Below are positions 23,301 through 30,779 of a DNA stretch of 40,884 bases, piece by piece. The stretch spans positions 1 through 40,884 of IMG/VR virus record IMGVR_UViG_3300033153_002296. One strand, 5' to 3'. The translations under genes and the position numbers were made by a program. A model generated the notes under the pieces. The model made no database searches. It was not told the DNA's origin and saw only the letters and a program-made list of their open reading frames with translations. Position 1 is the first letter of the stretch; each line of letters starts with the position of its first letter. The stretch is from a virus.

Positions 23301-26300
23301 CTTGGGGAGATAATCATGATATGGCTTATAAGAACTATCTTAATACTGGAAAGTTCTCATTTACAGACATTGAAGGAAATACTATAAAACCTAAACTAAG
23401 TCCAATTAAAACATACCACGATGGCCTTTATTTACAAAACGGTAGAATAGTAAGAGTTTTAGTTAAACACTCTACAATGCCTCTACTTGAAGAATTTACT
23501 AAAAACCATCCAGCATTTGATTCTTTAAGAGAGCATATGGAACTTAATAAAATAGATGAAATTAATATGGATTCTGGTATTAAGGTAGGACTTACTGCTC
23601 CTCTTAAACTTAAGTTTGATGAAAATGGTTACATAACTAACCTAAAAGATTTATATTCTATGGAATTAAATACAAGATTTCAAAGAATACCTCAGATAAT
23701 TCCTGAAAGTGGTAAAGAAGGAAAAATAGGATCTCAGTTTATGAAACTTCTTCCTGCTAACATTAAAAATAATTTAGATGGGAAGTATGATGTTGCTGGA
23801 GTATCTATGACAGGGGAAGAACTACTGGAAGCATATCAAGATACAATAATAAAAATGATAGCTAATGGTAGGAACCGTTTATATGGGGAATTAGGTTACT
23901 CTGAATATCTCAAATCTAATAAAGATAAAGGAGCTAAACTTAGCTTTCTTAAAAAACTAAGACAAGTTTTAAGAAAATCTGCAGAAAGTAATGACTTACC
24001 AGATAATTACATCAACGCCCTTGACTTAAAACCAATAGTTAAATATCTAGAAACAGGACCTATAAATACCTATGACTTTGCAACTCCATTAGGAATGCCT
24101 GCTTATCAGAAGAAATATGAACAAATCATATTCAGTTTATTCAAAAAAAATCTATTAAGATTAGGTATAAATGGAAATGCTTTAGTACAGATTGCTGAAC
24201 TTGGAGGTTTTAGAGAACAGAATGGCCCCGTTCAAGATTTAAATTTTGTTAAAAATGAAGAAGGAAGAATAATATCTGCAGAAGTAGCATTACCTTATCA
24301 TCTAGCTGAGAAGCTAAATCTTCCTAAAGATGAAAATGGAGAATTTGATTTATCTAGTGTAGACCCAACTCTTTTAGAAATTATAGGATACCGTATACCT
24401 ACACAAGGTAAGAACTCAATGCTTCCTCTTAAGATAAAAAGAGTTCTTCCTGAAGCAATGGGTAAAGCTATATTAGTTCCTGGAGAAATCACAACTCAAA
24501 TGGGGTCGGATTTTGATATTGATAAGTTATTCTTAATGTTCCCTAATGCAGATATACGATATACTACAGAGAGTGGAGAAAAATGGAATGAACTTGGAGC
24601 ATTTAAATCTCAACTCAAAGAATCAGGATTTGATTTAAGTGACAAAGAAGCAGATCTAATTTTAAAAGATCCTATACATAGTGATGAGGTTTTAAGATAC
24701 AATACAGTAGAACTGGATGAAGCAGCGACTAAGGCTAGAGACTATATAAATAGTAAAAAGAAAGAACTTGGAGTTAAAGCAAAAGCAGTTAAAGTCAGAT
24801 ATGATATTAAAAATCTTAAAACAGGAAATAAAAGAGGATTAGAAAATGCTTTTATTGATATATCTAATGCAGTTCTTACAAATCCTGCACATCTTTCTGA
24901 AATGTTACAAACTGTTGATTCTCAGACTCTACCTGATGCCGTTAAGGAAATAAGAAAATCAGATCCAGCAGCATTCCCAGAAAATCTAGATCCACAGAAT
25001 GTAATGACTGAAGAGAAACTGGAGTATAGAAATAAAGTAGGAAAGACGGGAATAGCTATAGAAGCAACCGCATTAACAGGAGCAGCTATAGGACAGAACT
25101 CAAAGAATCTTAAATTAGAAGGAAAATCAGCTATTAAATTTGATAGTAAAAAGAAAACTGCATTAAACAGAACAGAAGATGACTCTGGAAATCTTATTAC
25201 ATATCTCATAAATAAATACCTTAACCTTGCTGTAGATAATGGTAAGAATCCTATGATGGATGTTATTGAGGCTAACCCATTTACATTTCCTGTAATTAAT
25301 CTTATCATGAGAGCAGGTCCTACTAACAAAAGACTTGCAGTAAAAGGAACTGAGCTCACTGGAGACGCCTCTGAAGTGGCTACCTGGTTTGTAACTCAAC
25401 CGATTATAAGAGAATTGCATGAAACTTATTTAAATGAAGAAGGAAATCCAGGATTACTCTACAATTTTGTACAAAAAATTGGTATGAAGCATTTTGGAAA
25501 AGACTGGAAAATGAGTGATCATAAAAGAACTGTGAATATTAATTCTGTAGCAATGAAGGATTTTGTTCTTGAAAATAAGAAAATAGAAGATGATTTAATG
25601 TTCCAGGAAAATGTACTTGTTAATTTCTTCCATTACCATAAAGCAGGTAGTATGCTTAATAAATTAAATAGAGCCTATAATTCTGATAGAATAAAGGATA
25701 TGAGCTCCATGGCAGCCATAGAAGAATACATGCAGGTAAGAGAAGAACTGCAGGACCCTATAAGAAACAAATATTTAGAAGGCTTTGATGATATACTTGA
25801 GGGAAGAACATGGCCAATAAGCAATGCCTTTAATGATGCTATAATGGATGCAGTTACTTTCGCAGATGAATTTTTTCCTTTTATGAAAGAGGGAATATTA
25901 AGCGCTAAAAGAAATATAAGAAAAGATCTTAATAAAAATAACTTAACTAAAGATCAAATTCAAGCAATTAATAATGCTTCAATGACTTGGTTCTATAGTC
26001 AAAAACAAATACCAAGCCCATTAAGTCCATTATTCAGTACAGAATGGGAGTATAATCTACTAACAGGTCCTAATAATATAGAAATACAATATCTCCACTT
26101 AAGAGATTTAATAGAAGATGCTGTTAAAATAGAACCTAATTCTGAACTAGCTAAACTTGCTGATAATAAAATGTTCTTGTCTTTAGATACTCATCTAGAT
26201 AATAGTAAAGTAATAGACTATAATGTAGAAAGAAAAAGCGAAATAAAAGAAAAATTTAAACATAAAATTCTCTCCTTCGATTACTCATATACTCTAAGCG

Positions 26301-26941
26301 CAGCTGAAGTTTCTGCTATTTCTGATGATTTCGGAAAACTTATCTATCATGAAAGTGAAACTGTAAGAAATTTTGCCAAAAATTTAGTGTATTACAATAT
26401 ACTAAGTAAAGGATTTGTTACAGGAATAGACTCTTTTACTGATATAATTCCTAATGAAGTATGGAATGATGCAGAATTTTCTTTACAAGATGATAAAATA
26501 TCTATATCTGAATTTTATGAAACTTATCAAGAAGCATTTGATAATCCTAATTTCTGGTACGGCTTTTCAGAAGAATTTATAGAGAATAATAGTCATTTAA
26601 GAAATTTAATTCCTACTTTAAGGTCAGGAAAGACTATTAATGTAACTAAGGAAGAAATTATTATGAATGAAAAATCTCAAGTACATAATAGAGATCTTAA
26701 TTCTTTTGTAAGATACTTCAAAATATTTGATAATAACAATAAACAATATGTACTTTATAAGAAAGTAAGAGATAGAGCATCTACTGCAACTTATAAGAGA
26801 ATGGATCGTCCAACAGGAGTTCCTTTTAAACTTCAACAATATAATTTTGAAGCAATAACGGGAGCAACAGTATTTAAAGCAATTAAAAAGAGTAATACTC
26901 CTGCAGAAAGACTGAAAGCTCTTAGAAAAATTTGTCCATAA
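14312..26941 (+). CDS. Giant virion RNA polymerase polyprotein (4209 residues) with embedded zincin-like protease
   Basis: One continuous reading frame of 12.6 kb. Visible regions: residues about 150-260, hydrophobic segments (LVGEILGGTLEGIGYLL, VSVASTLSIMIPAAGW) that may help ejection; about 470-930, long coiled coils; about 1150-1400, acidic low-complexity linker; His1972-Glu-x-x-His1976 (EYHEAFHAV) with a downstream EERLAEQF at 2041-2048, a zinc-metalloprotease (zincin) pattern with a plausible third ligand; and at 3400-3404 the DFDID triad in MGSDFDIDKLF, preceded by RIPTQGKNS, the catalytic signature of the double-psi beta-barrel RNA polymerase of crAss-like phages (phage phi14:2 type, related to eukaryotic RNA-dependent RNA polymerases). 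About 800 residues follow the triad, as in the family. It is inferred to be packaged, ejected and used for early transcription. The protease may process this or neighbouring proteins. Start ATG 14312 lies 3 nt after the previous stop. Confidence 0.85.
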   Translation: MAKKNIPVVEVEEKLDPITQLPESLEKQKLRKPSISLPKGNFNYGRQGTGVGKNGDKKKNERIVIPDFKSYVQTIDKYKDHLPQNYLEQRGMPQGTGVSFEEFYNKLGNEFRLSSTTNEYDLLSKYNTAVQAAEEARRRNQPIGDQILGFVNQTLVGEILGGTLEGIGYLLDWQDVKDASNNVQKEYGNWLSDIGIGLKEWTREATPIYEDDPGTYAPSDLGWWLSNGVSVASTLSIMIPAAGWAKGTSMLARGGARLSRAIAPTGRLGKGLKTLSKAENPASYGWITTGLNQAIASRHAESMMESSGIFEQEYEKMISLGKSEEQATEAAARAATFTYNANWAMLAQDIPQYLLLGRSFRAAKKIRSVKQAAIEGTSKTAAIKNYAAPIGFDMISEGAEEAYQFMVGEEGMYMADIEAGIRGKEGFGERYSKYLTDGQLWTAATFGAFGAGVMQTAGRKVNDYILKSKGGTTENERRVLEAQKRSENISYHSKQIEAAAESGNEAAYYQAKANAAFDLGLNAAQAGNLDQLISNLEEMKGTTAEEKAQYNLGNDFALGIDELIEDVKQIGELYEKNGPKYSANLIAPITQSEFMVNKLSKQRPLLKAEIEEAYNNFPRITELSANGRAIFDMQINLSAAEKRIAGAEFILKNKQGLSAEEKEKLEKIVEEQKLAIEIGKTALKAKIQAQETELTDIDKKILDNIGDNPLTNNIVGAQTALGWADELLDAHTQRLKKLGSKEFNKEAQGIEVREQRNEQFADRLREITTLLTEGAQKKEVKLPDDIDSRGEFVAGKLVEELVPLTLQEKNELLKEAWELWSEMGGLSILEFTDGKKNTYDELTASEKERYNEESKKLRNDREALRPFLEKLSEVVRKEKDKYSRKERRRLGAEKAKLTRRRNQVARDLDDERARRKEIEDMKDPRYDDLTLAELFVDPTDVIPVIFKGELATLSIDPETNEYLVNDEIIIAGGGNQEALYNHDIAIPKDGYYPISLSSEGDRVVMYIGDHLMMIDTISPADSIITDEAGNITGVKLIDSRGNEVLFEGELRYDIADYLLIYDALLEEFVQNPSNMIIPLKDGNYLVEFNQADPFSSKVYKEDKNGKLREILPKSKLRKKDGSYNKKGRIVNSILTKFKEEVLTPLKGNPLNKNSNETNYENSPSEQIAGQEINEGLDEDVSEAEEPILAGSEEYLQLLEKIKVANDAELGDLIANIKELKTTLNPVEGGQLMVAIAKRVKELKVSTGEDTGALAQSSTGKEIQNQLDDQLTASSSINEEVNGIEDASTVVSSDGTEKNLVGTTEDGSKVYQTDDGVLIYEQSEEAKQKASEIEIQEIKPEGPTIEELAGISPLASITEINPGAEAVGKGKTLGEVELSPKELELTIIDGEYTLVLDPVTQEPIYTDENYQPDLSLLSNPNIGEDAEVRVFIDEKTKYWDEKKDTISPMNHYLEVPMYVEIKDPESGEFKVIGKLRAGEKFKAERQAIWSNYQKGEKTDAQVNLVSYDYANYSNTTSVHNLRNARTPQGLPLWQSGFDAFNTAWKDNGDGTFSLERKNAPLFVFSTIGSTTFLGENSSTPQLYLEETSDKMRRELGSINLTGAKGNQDGQVWTTVINPSGHYVPVKLSTSNLSQAAVDYVMSQIILGNFEEAQEVIYANYEDDQALLFDTFIQLNVNKATNEKYIKFKPNEESEVIYSIEYKSFREAIESSSGLVDVNIEEPRIHKGKTTLHKVPGKTVNIEIGTVLRKMIENKKYNIKNTELRTGRTYKSLVTEQEYRSYEHYLMGAPDINGNPNEEVADARDGRPTTILASDVRGTDGNFFFDVGMTFSLKDSFAQGQIPDLAAKEEYELYLAETKESDLTGREIPEKGTGYTKGKSDDLFGEGDLAPNPLKNDNNLEEGELGDGSFSLIDTGGERINMDLAAAWLNKRGLTFNESRQVLKLGHLDASTAGVFHEGLIYLSKNAEIGTEYHEAFHAVFRSFLTDAQQEQILKEAGTVTAAELKQRESEGYFTKKGGKIFKKTIRGEQEISKEELNNMILEERLAEQFRGYVTSNQKPSGLLSRVAKFFKDLLNYIKTYLTKGRTIDQLFSNIESGRINRRYTNKRFQREAAFSLKKGFTTSEQEEVLDTINIEFKKLYEELEQGVDPNIIYNNIRNQFLTSMFVTKDSTGHVTNPPINIAKKHYDLLSEGGKNFTAKKDANINVSAKWKIFGSIYKNWNTQFSKDELENPVENGWVYLAKRQLPKHGLKVHGDLTSELEDDIFEERIYGRNYAEESRKDSLSGKVKSFLSRVPMLIDGKPVKNILGTNKTVPFDEIYQEVAYTIINSVTFNDMLNKLRFSGNNKEVLNTVADMLDQEVSNKNWEFIADFYKNMSLTYLDFVGAIEEVDIVELEGGNQDVTIKIRYFNTNTNKSENRIFKKWNLESKRSDNKGLFSKDDFGTLKINQTKAANMKKALDIIQEIKNDIAVPEMRHITALSSFLDSMSIDIPSSILRNALDNGIKVGNKVLKSGELYRYLTSGTSSHSNNNVGIDTLLKNIENGKDPFVTDRSVINRFLKISKEFEASVQGSFINGEGKSIHPINMHTTLTRMFASFKNFNPDSTEFWNLWVRDFMEDPFYFPEGALVDSPNNSLFLSSIVSNKSKFKSILAYEEFDTYKKKNEITSQNTFENMSPLLSKLHRLNSFANNGSKRQMKIVLPTLADRSKMALLTIPRISYNKKLHQYKTKNIEEIFLGYVVQDLKRAQRVQADIQAGALKIESLHKHKESPRGLRFSQFEFLNETEAGQELLKYALDNSDDQLLYSSNDSARKKQGEQPKVYSLFKNVLDEIDTYVNNQVQEQLKDIREKNINSTQGRRKVNQIDPGGLALYENSVEDFIKDYVAANIIAKNEIIKMTAGDLALYKDYATTSKRYGGLATPGLEAFLKEFADGATYGDMATYQMGAVEDIFKLDSKNLDALEELAGKAAVKAYRKGSNKTDAMGLTTLAKHKAKMEGQGTWGDNHDMAYKNYLNTGKFSFTDIEGNTIKPKLSPIKTYHDGLYLQNGRIVRVLVKHSTMPLLEEFTKNHPAFDSLREHMELNKIDEINMDSGIKVGLTAPLKLKFDENGYITNLKDLYSMELNTRFQRIPQIIPESGKEGKIGSQFMKLLPANIKNNLDGKYDVAGVSMTGEELLEAYQDTIIKMIANGRNRLYGELGYSEYLKSNKDKGAKLSFLKKLRQVLRKSAESNDLPDNYINALDLKPIVKYLETGPINTYDFATPLGMPAYQKKYEQIIFSLFKKNLLRLGINGNALVQIAELGGFREQNGPVQDLNFVKNEEGRIISAEVALPYHLAEKLNLPKDENGEFDLSSVDPTLLEIIGYRIPTQGKNSMLPLKIKRVLPEAMGKAILVPGEITTQMGSDFDIDKLFLMFPNADIRYTTESGEKWNELGAFKSQLKESGFDLSDKEADLILKDPIHSDEVLRYNTVELDEAATKARDYINSKKKELGVKAKAVKVRYDIKNLKTGNKRGLENAFIDISNAVLTNPAHLSEMLQTVDSQTLPDAVKEIRKSDPAAFPENLDPQNVMTEEKLEYRNKVGKTGIAIEATALTGAAIGQNSKNLKLEGKSAIKFDSKKKTALNRTEDDSGNLITYLINKYLNLAVDNGKNPMMDVIEANPFTFPVINLIMRAGPTNKRLAVKGTELTGDASEVATWFVTQPIIRELHETYLNEEGNPGLLYNFVQKIGMKHFGKDWKMSDHKRTVNINSVAMKDFVLENKKIEDDLMFQENVLVNFFHYHKAGSMLNKLNRAYNSDRIKDMSSMAAIEEYMQVREELQDPIRNKYLEGFDDILEGRTWPISNAFNDAIMDAVTFADEFFPFMKEGILSAKRNIRKDLNKNNLTKDQIQAINNASMTWFYSQKQIPSPLSPLFSTEWEYNLLTGPNNIEIQYLHLRDLIEDAVKIEPNSELAKLADNKMFLSLDTHLDNSKVIDYNVERKSEIKEKFKHKILSFDYSYTLSAAEVSAISDDFGKLIYHESETVRNFAKNLVYYNILSKGFVTGIDSFTDIIPNEVWNDAEFSLQDDKISISEFYETYQEAFDNPNFWYGFSEEFIENNSHLRNLIPTLRSGKTINVTKEEIIMNEKSQVHNRDLNSFVRYFKIFDNNNKQYVLYKKVRDRASTATYKRMDRPTGVPFKLQQYNFEAITGATVFKAIKKSNTPAERLKALRKICP

Positions 26942-29900
26942 TGGCATGTAAAATTAAAACTATACAAGGAGAAGATAGTTCTTTATACACAGAACTGGAA
27001 CAAAAATTCGGTACTAAGATTGCTGATAATACTTATGCTTTGATCATAGGCAATGACTTTCGTGCGACTTTTGGTAATTGGGAATTATATCACAACTTTG
27101 ATTACATTAAGAAAAACATACTTAAGCCAGAGCATGCTACCATGGAAGAAGCAGAGAAGCATGTTAAAGAATTAGATAAAAGATTTGGACCAGGTACTGC
27201 ATTTACAAGAGCTGCAAAGGTAGCTAAAGGAGAAAAAGAAGAGTACGGTTGGAGAGTCTCCTTAATTAAACCTAAAGCTAAAGATGTATCTTATGCAGTA
27301 AATAAACAAGGAGAGCCTAGTTTAATGTATATGATAGGATACGATAAAAACTTTTCACCCGATGGATTCATATTTTCTAGTGATATAAACAAAGCAGGAT
27401 GGCAAGAAAAATTTGATATTGCTGAATTAGAAGGATATGAAGGGGAAGTTCCAATTCCAGGAGCAGAAGAAGCATTACCTGTATTTTTAAATGTCAGAAA
27501 TCCAGAAGAAAATAGAAGAATGGGGAATGCCCCAATAGATAGTAAAGCAAGAGAAGGAGAAATAACAATAGAGAATGATAAACAAGTTATATTGGCTACA
27601 CAAGGTATCAGTGAGGATACTGCGAAAGCAAGCGAAGAAGTCCCTACGCAACCTGAAACCACGGACGAGGCTATAATAAGAGCAGAGACAGAGGGATTAA
27701 CAGCCAAAGGTAAGGAAGAATTAGAAAACAGAAAAAAACTAGCTAAAAAGGCAGTTGCAATACTTAAAAAGAAATTAACTTTCTTTAAAAGAAAAGAAGG
27801 TAAAAAGAGTTCTGTAGCTAAAGGTCTAGAAAAACAAATTCTAAATATTCAAAAACAGATAGCCAAAGGAGAGCATATGCTTGCTATCATGTCTTTCTTA
27901 GAGTTTGCTTATGCTGAAGCTGAAGGTGCTGTGAAAGTAAATATACCAGCAATAGTAGATGCTATTAACGACCCTAAAACGGATACTAGAGAAAAGAGAA
28001 TGCTTCTTAAGAAACTTTCAAGAGCAGCTGATTATCTAAGTGCTTTTGATTTAGTTCAAGAGATCTACGATGACTTAAAAAACCAGAGTTTTTCTAGTAG
28101 TGAAGTAGAAGGCGAAGTAATTGATCAAGCTTTTAGAGACGCCTATATTTCTCCTGTAATTACTACGATAAGAGAAGTAAAAAGGGACTATATTAAAGCA
28201 TCTAAAGGAATAGTAGTAGACTTTCTAATGGAATATAATACTAATCCTAATTTAACATCAGATAAGTTAACACAGCTTTTTACCCATGTCCAAGATGATA
28301 TAAGTTGGTTTCAAACAAATCTAGATTCTATGGCAGAATCTCCTGATCAAGTATTGGCATTAATCGATAGAGTTATTTCTACAAAGCAAGCAGAAATAAA
28401 CTACAATATGGAAACCTTTAAGAATACTGAATTTAAAAAGGCTATTACTGAACTAGAAACTTATAAAAAAAGACAAGGGGTTTCCATAACTAATTATGAT
28501 AGGCTCTATGACTTTATGCTTGCTAAAGATAAAAGTGGAAAACTTACTGGATATTATATAGATCCTGATTCTAAGCAAGGTAAAGCATTAGCTGCTCCTG
28601 AAAAGGCCTTTCTAAAAATGTTCCATGAACAGTATGCTAAACATCAAAAAATGCTCCCTGTAGGGTTTAGAAGAGGCTATCAATTAATACCTATTCTTAA
28701 ATCAGGAGCTCAAAGAGCTTGGGAAGATGTAAAAGGGTTTAAATCTGGAGCTCGTGCTGCTAAAAAGTATATGGGAGACCAAGTTAAAATGAGGTCAGAT
28801 GAGACTGAATTTGGTGAAGTATTTGTAGATGAACAAGGGAAAGAATACAATTTTATTCCTATACACTATTCTGCTAGAATAAACAATAATGAAAAGGAAT
28901 CAGGCTTATATATAGATGATGTATCTATGAATATGGGAGGCAGTCTTCTTCAATTTATGACCATGGCTAAAAATTATGCAGCTATGAATAGTGTAATAGT
29001 AGAATTAGAAGCTGCTAAAACACTAGTAGGAGAAAGAGATGTTACAGTTAAAAGAGGAAAACAAACTTTAGTTCATAAAGGAGAACCTGATAGGATATTA
29101 ACTGAAAAAGGAGAAAAATCTAGAGCATATGAAAGACTTACTACATTCTTTGATATGATAGTTTATGGTAGAAGAAAAGTAGATACAGGAAATCTTGGAA
29201 ATACTGATATTAGCAAAGATAAAGTTGCAGACGGTTTAACTCGATATACAGCGCTTACCCAATTATCTTTAAACCTTTTCTCAGGAATTAATAATGCGGC
29301 TATAGGTGCTGTAATGAATGCGGTAGAATCAGCTGGAGGTCAATTTTACAATAGAAAACAGTTTGCAGGAGCTGTAGCAGAATATACTAAAATGTACCCT
29401 GAATTTATAAGAGACTCTACAGCAAGATTCTCTAAGAACTGGTTAAATCTCTATATGGAGTCATATGATATATACCAAGAGTTTGATCAATTTGGCAAGC
29501 CTATAGAATCTTCTTCAAAAACTGGTAGAATCCTTTCAAAAGCTTCATATTTCTTACAAACATCTGGAGAACATATGATACAATCAGAACTTACCTTGGC
29601 CATGATGAGATCTCACAGATTAATTGGTAAAGAAATAATGAATCATAGTGATTGGGCTGTTAAGCACAATAAACCTATTAATAAAGAATCTTTAAAAGAG
29701 TTTGAAGCATCTGGAAAAACAGTAAAAGAACTTATAGAGATAAAAGAAGGTAAGGTTTGGACTAAAGAAAAAGTAACAAGAGAGCAAATGATTAGATTTG
29801 CTGAAAGAATTAAAGGAGTTTATCAAAGACTGCATGGTAACTACGCTACTAAAGATAGAGCAGCTTTACAAAGATATGCTTTAGGGAGAATGGTGCTACT

Positions 29901-30561
29901 GTTTCGTAAATGGTTAAGGCCAGGGTGGAATAGAAGATACGCAGCCGCTACTTTTGATAATGAAGATACATTTGATCAAAGATTAGGCGCCAACATTGCA
30001 GGTAATTATACAATAGCGTGGCAATTTATAAAACAAATAAGACACGATCTTAAAGGAACAGGAATAGGGTTAGCTATTCTTAACAAAGATAAGAATGGTT
30101 GGAACAACTTACCTGAATGGAAGAAACAAGGAATCAAAAGAACTTTTGCAGAAATAGGATGGTTTACAGGAGCATTATTACTCATATCCATATTAGGAGC
30201 TCCAGATGACGATGATGACGAGGATGGTTTAATAGCTGGAGCTAAAAATATGGCAATTTATCAAGCATATAGACTAAAATCTGAAATAGCATTTTATGCC
30301 TTACCCTTCTCACTAGGAGAAGCTGGAAAAATATTAAAATCTCCTTCTGCAAGTGTATCTACAGTTGAGAAGCTAGGAAAAGCTCTTTGGTATACGACTG
30401 AACCTATGTTCACTTTTGAATTTGATAGATACAAAAGAGGAAAAAGAAAAGGAAAAACTAAAGCATCACGTTACTGGTGGGAACTTTTACCTTATGGAAA
30501 CCAAATACAAAGACTTGAACATACAAAAGAAAGTGCTAAATTTATGCAAAATCTATGGTAG
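26941..30561 (+). CDS. RNA-polymerase-associated virion protein with degenerate ART-like domain, 1206 residues
   Basis: The ATG at 26941 overlaps the polymerase stop (TAATG); a TTG nine bases upstream is less likely. Residues 118-190 read AVNKQGEPSLMYMIG, then GFIFSSDINKA and PVFLNVRNP, matching the pattern of ADP-ribosyltransferase domains found in phage polyvalent proteins (GEPxxVYHGT ... FFxSxxxA ... VFLNIRNP), but the YHGT histidine position holds Met131, so activity is doubtful. The middle (300-500) is helical. The C-terminal 230 residues contain a basic YALGRMVLLFRKWLRPGW block, a likely membrane helix (GWFTGALLLISILGA, about 1073-1087), then DDDDDED and a basic end; this tail is typical of the last protein of the virion polymerase block in Bacteroidota phages. 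It is the last gene of the plus operon, ending in TAG. Confidence 0.6.
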   Translation: MACKIKTIQGEDSSLYTELEQKFGTKIADNTYALIIGNDFRATFGNWELYHNFDYIKKNILKPEHATMEEAEKHVKELDKRFGPGTAFTRAAKVAKGEKEEYGWRVSLIKPKAKDVSYAVNKQGEPSLMYMIGYDKNFSPDGFIFSSDINKAGWQEKFDIAELEGYEGEVPIPGAEEALPVFLNVRNPEENRRMGNAPIDSKAREGEITIENDKQVILATQGISEDTAKASEEVPTQPETTDEAIIRAETEGLTAKGKEELENRKKLAKKAVAILKKKLTFFKRKEGKKSSVAKGLEKQILNIQKQIAKGEHMLAIMSFLEFAYAEAEGAVKVNIPAIVDAINDPKTDTREKRMLLKKLSRAADYLSAFDLVQEIYDDLKNQSFSSSEVEGEVIDQAFRDAYISPVITTIREVKRDYIKASKGIVVDFLMEYNTNPNLTSDKLTQLFTHVQDDISWFQTNLDSMAESPDQVLALIDRVISTKQAEINYNMETFKNTEFKKAITELETYKKRQGVSITNYDRLYDFMLAKDKSGKLTGYYIDPDSKQGKALAAPEKAFLKMFHEQYAKHQKMLPVGFRRGYQLIPILKSGAQRAWEDVKGFKSGARAAKKYMGDQVKMRSDETEFGEVFVDEQGKEYNFIPIHYSARINNNEKESGLYIDDVSMNMGGSLLQFMTMAKNYAAMNSVIVELEAAKTLVGERDVTVKRGKQTLVHKGEPDRILTEKGEKSRAYERLTTFFDMIVYGRRKVDTGNLGNTDISKDKVADGLTRYTALTQLSLNLFSGINNAAIGAVMNAVESAGGQFYNRKQFAGAVAEYTKMYPEFIRDSTARFSKNWLNLYMESYDIYQEFDQFGKPIESSSKTGRILSKASYFLQTSGEHMIQSELTLAMMRSHRLIGKEIMNHSDWAVKHNKPINKESLKEFEASGKTVKELIEIKEGKVWTKEKVTREQMIRFAERIKGVYQRLHGNYATKDRAALQRYALGRMVLLFRKWLRPGWNRRYAAATFDNEDTFDQRLGANIAGNYTIAWQFIKQIRHDLKGTGIGLAILNKDKNGWNNLPEWKKQGIKRTFAEIGWFTGALLLISILGAPDDDDDEDGLIAGAKNMAIYQAYRLKSEIAFYALPFSLGEAGKILKSPSASVSTVEKLGKALWYTTEPMFTFEFDRYKRGKRKGKTKASRYWWELLPYGNQIQRLEHTKESAKFMQNLW

Positions 30562-30634
30562 AAAATATTAAATTTGTTATATAAACACGAACAATCTTCT
30601 GAAATCGCTCATGTCATATAAGTTCGTAGAAAAT

Positions 30635-30660
30635 AGCCCTCTTTTGAGGGCTTTCTTCTT
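30635..30660 (+). terminator. Rho-independent terminator of the plus-strand operon
   Basis: A perfect 7-bp stem AGCCCTC / GAGGGCT (30635-30641 and 30646-30652) with a TTTT loop is followed by TTCTTCTT. It lies 73 nt past the last plus-strand stop codon, where the late operon should end. Confidence 0.8.
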
Positions 30661-30701
30661 CATAAGCCACAAGTAAAAAAAAATTATAAACCTTTAAAAT
30701 A

Positions 30702-30730
30702 AAAAAGAGCACCATAAAGATGCTCTTTTT
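30702..30730. terminator. Bidirectional terminator hairpin between convergent operons
   Basis: A perfect 10-bp inverted repeat AAAAAGAGCA / TGCTCTTTTT (30702-30711 and 30721-30730) encloses a 9-nt loop. The A-run on one arm and the T-run on the other make it work as a terminator in both directions. For the minus strand it follows the uracil-DNA glycosylase gene by about 50 nt. Confidence 0.8.
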
Positions 30731-30779
30731 AAAGAGGGTGCAGAGCATTTACTGCTAGGTACCTTTTACTTTCCCTCTA

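Larger units (their letters stand above)
30562..30779. other. Convergent intergenic region between late and replication blocks
   Basis: This 218-nt gap separates the ends of the two opposing operons. It contains two terminator hairpins (listed separately), a 6-bp inverted repeat ACGAAC/GTTCGT at 30587-30592 and 30622-30627 enclosing 29 nt, and an AGAGGG/CCCTCT inverted repeat at 30733-30738 and 30773-30778 just past the uracil-DNA glycosylase stop. I see no tRNA or open frame in it. Confidence 0.7.

Noticed and set aside
24922-25420. Antisense ORFs of 85 and 145 residues within the RNA polymerase gene
   Set aside because: Ser/Phe/Ile-rich antisense shadow frames inside a well-supported gene; they have no plausible independent leader or motifs.
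30731-30779. Possible tRNA or other small structured RNA near the glycosylase stop (GTGCAGAGCA, GGTACC)
   Set aside because: It is too short for a tRNA, has no acceptor/anticodon arms, and only a weak AGAGGG/CCCTCT inverted repeat can be drawn.
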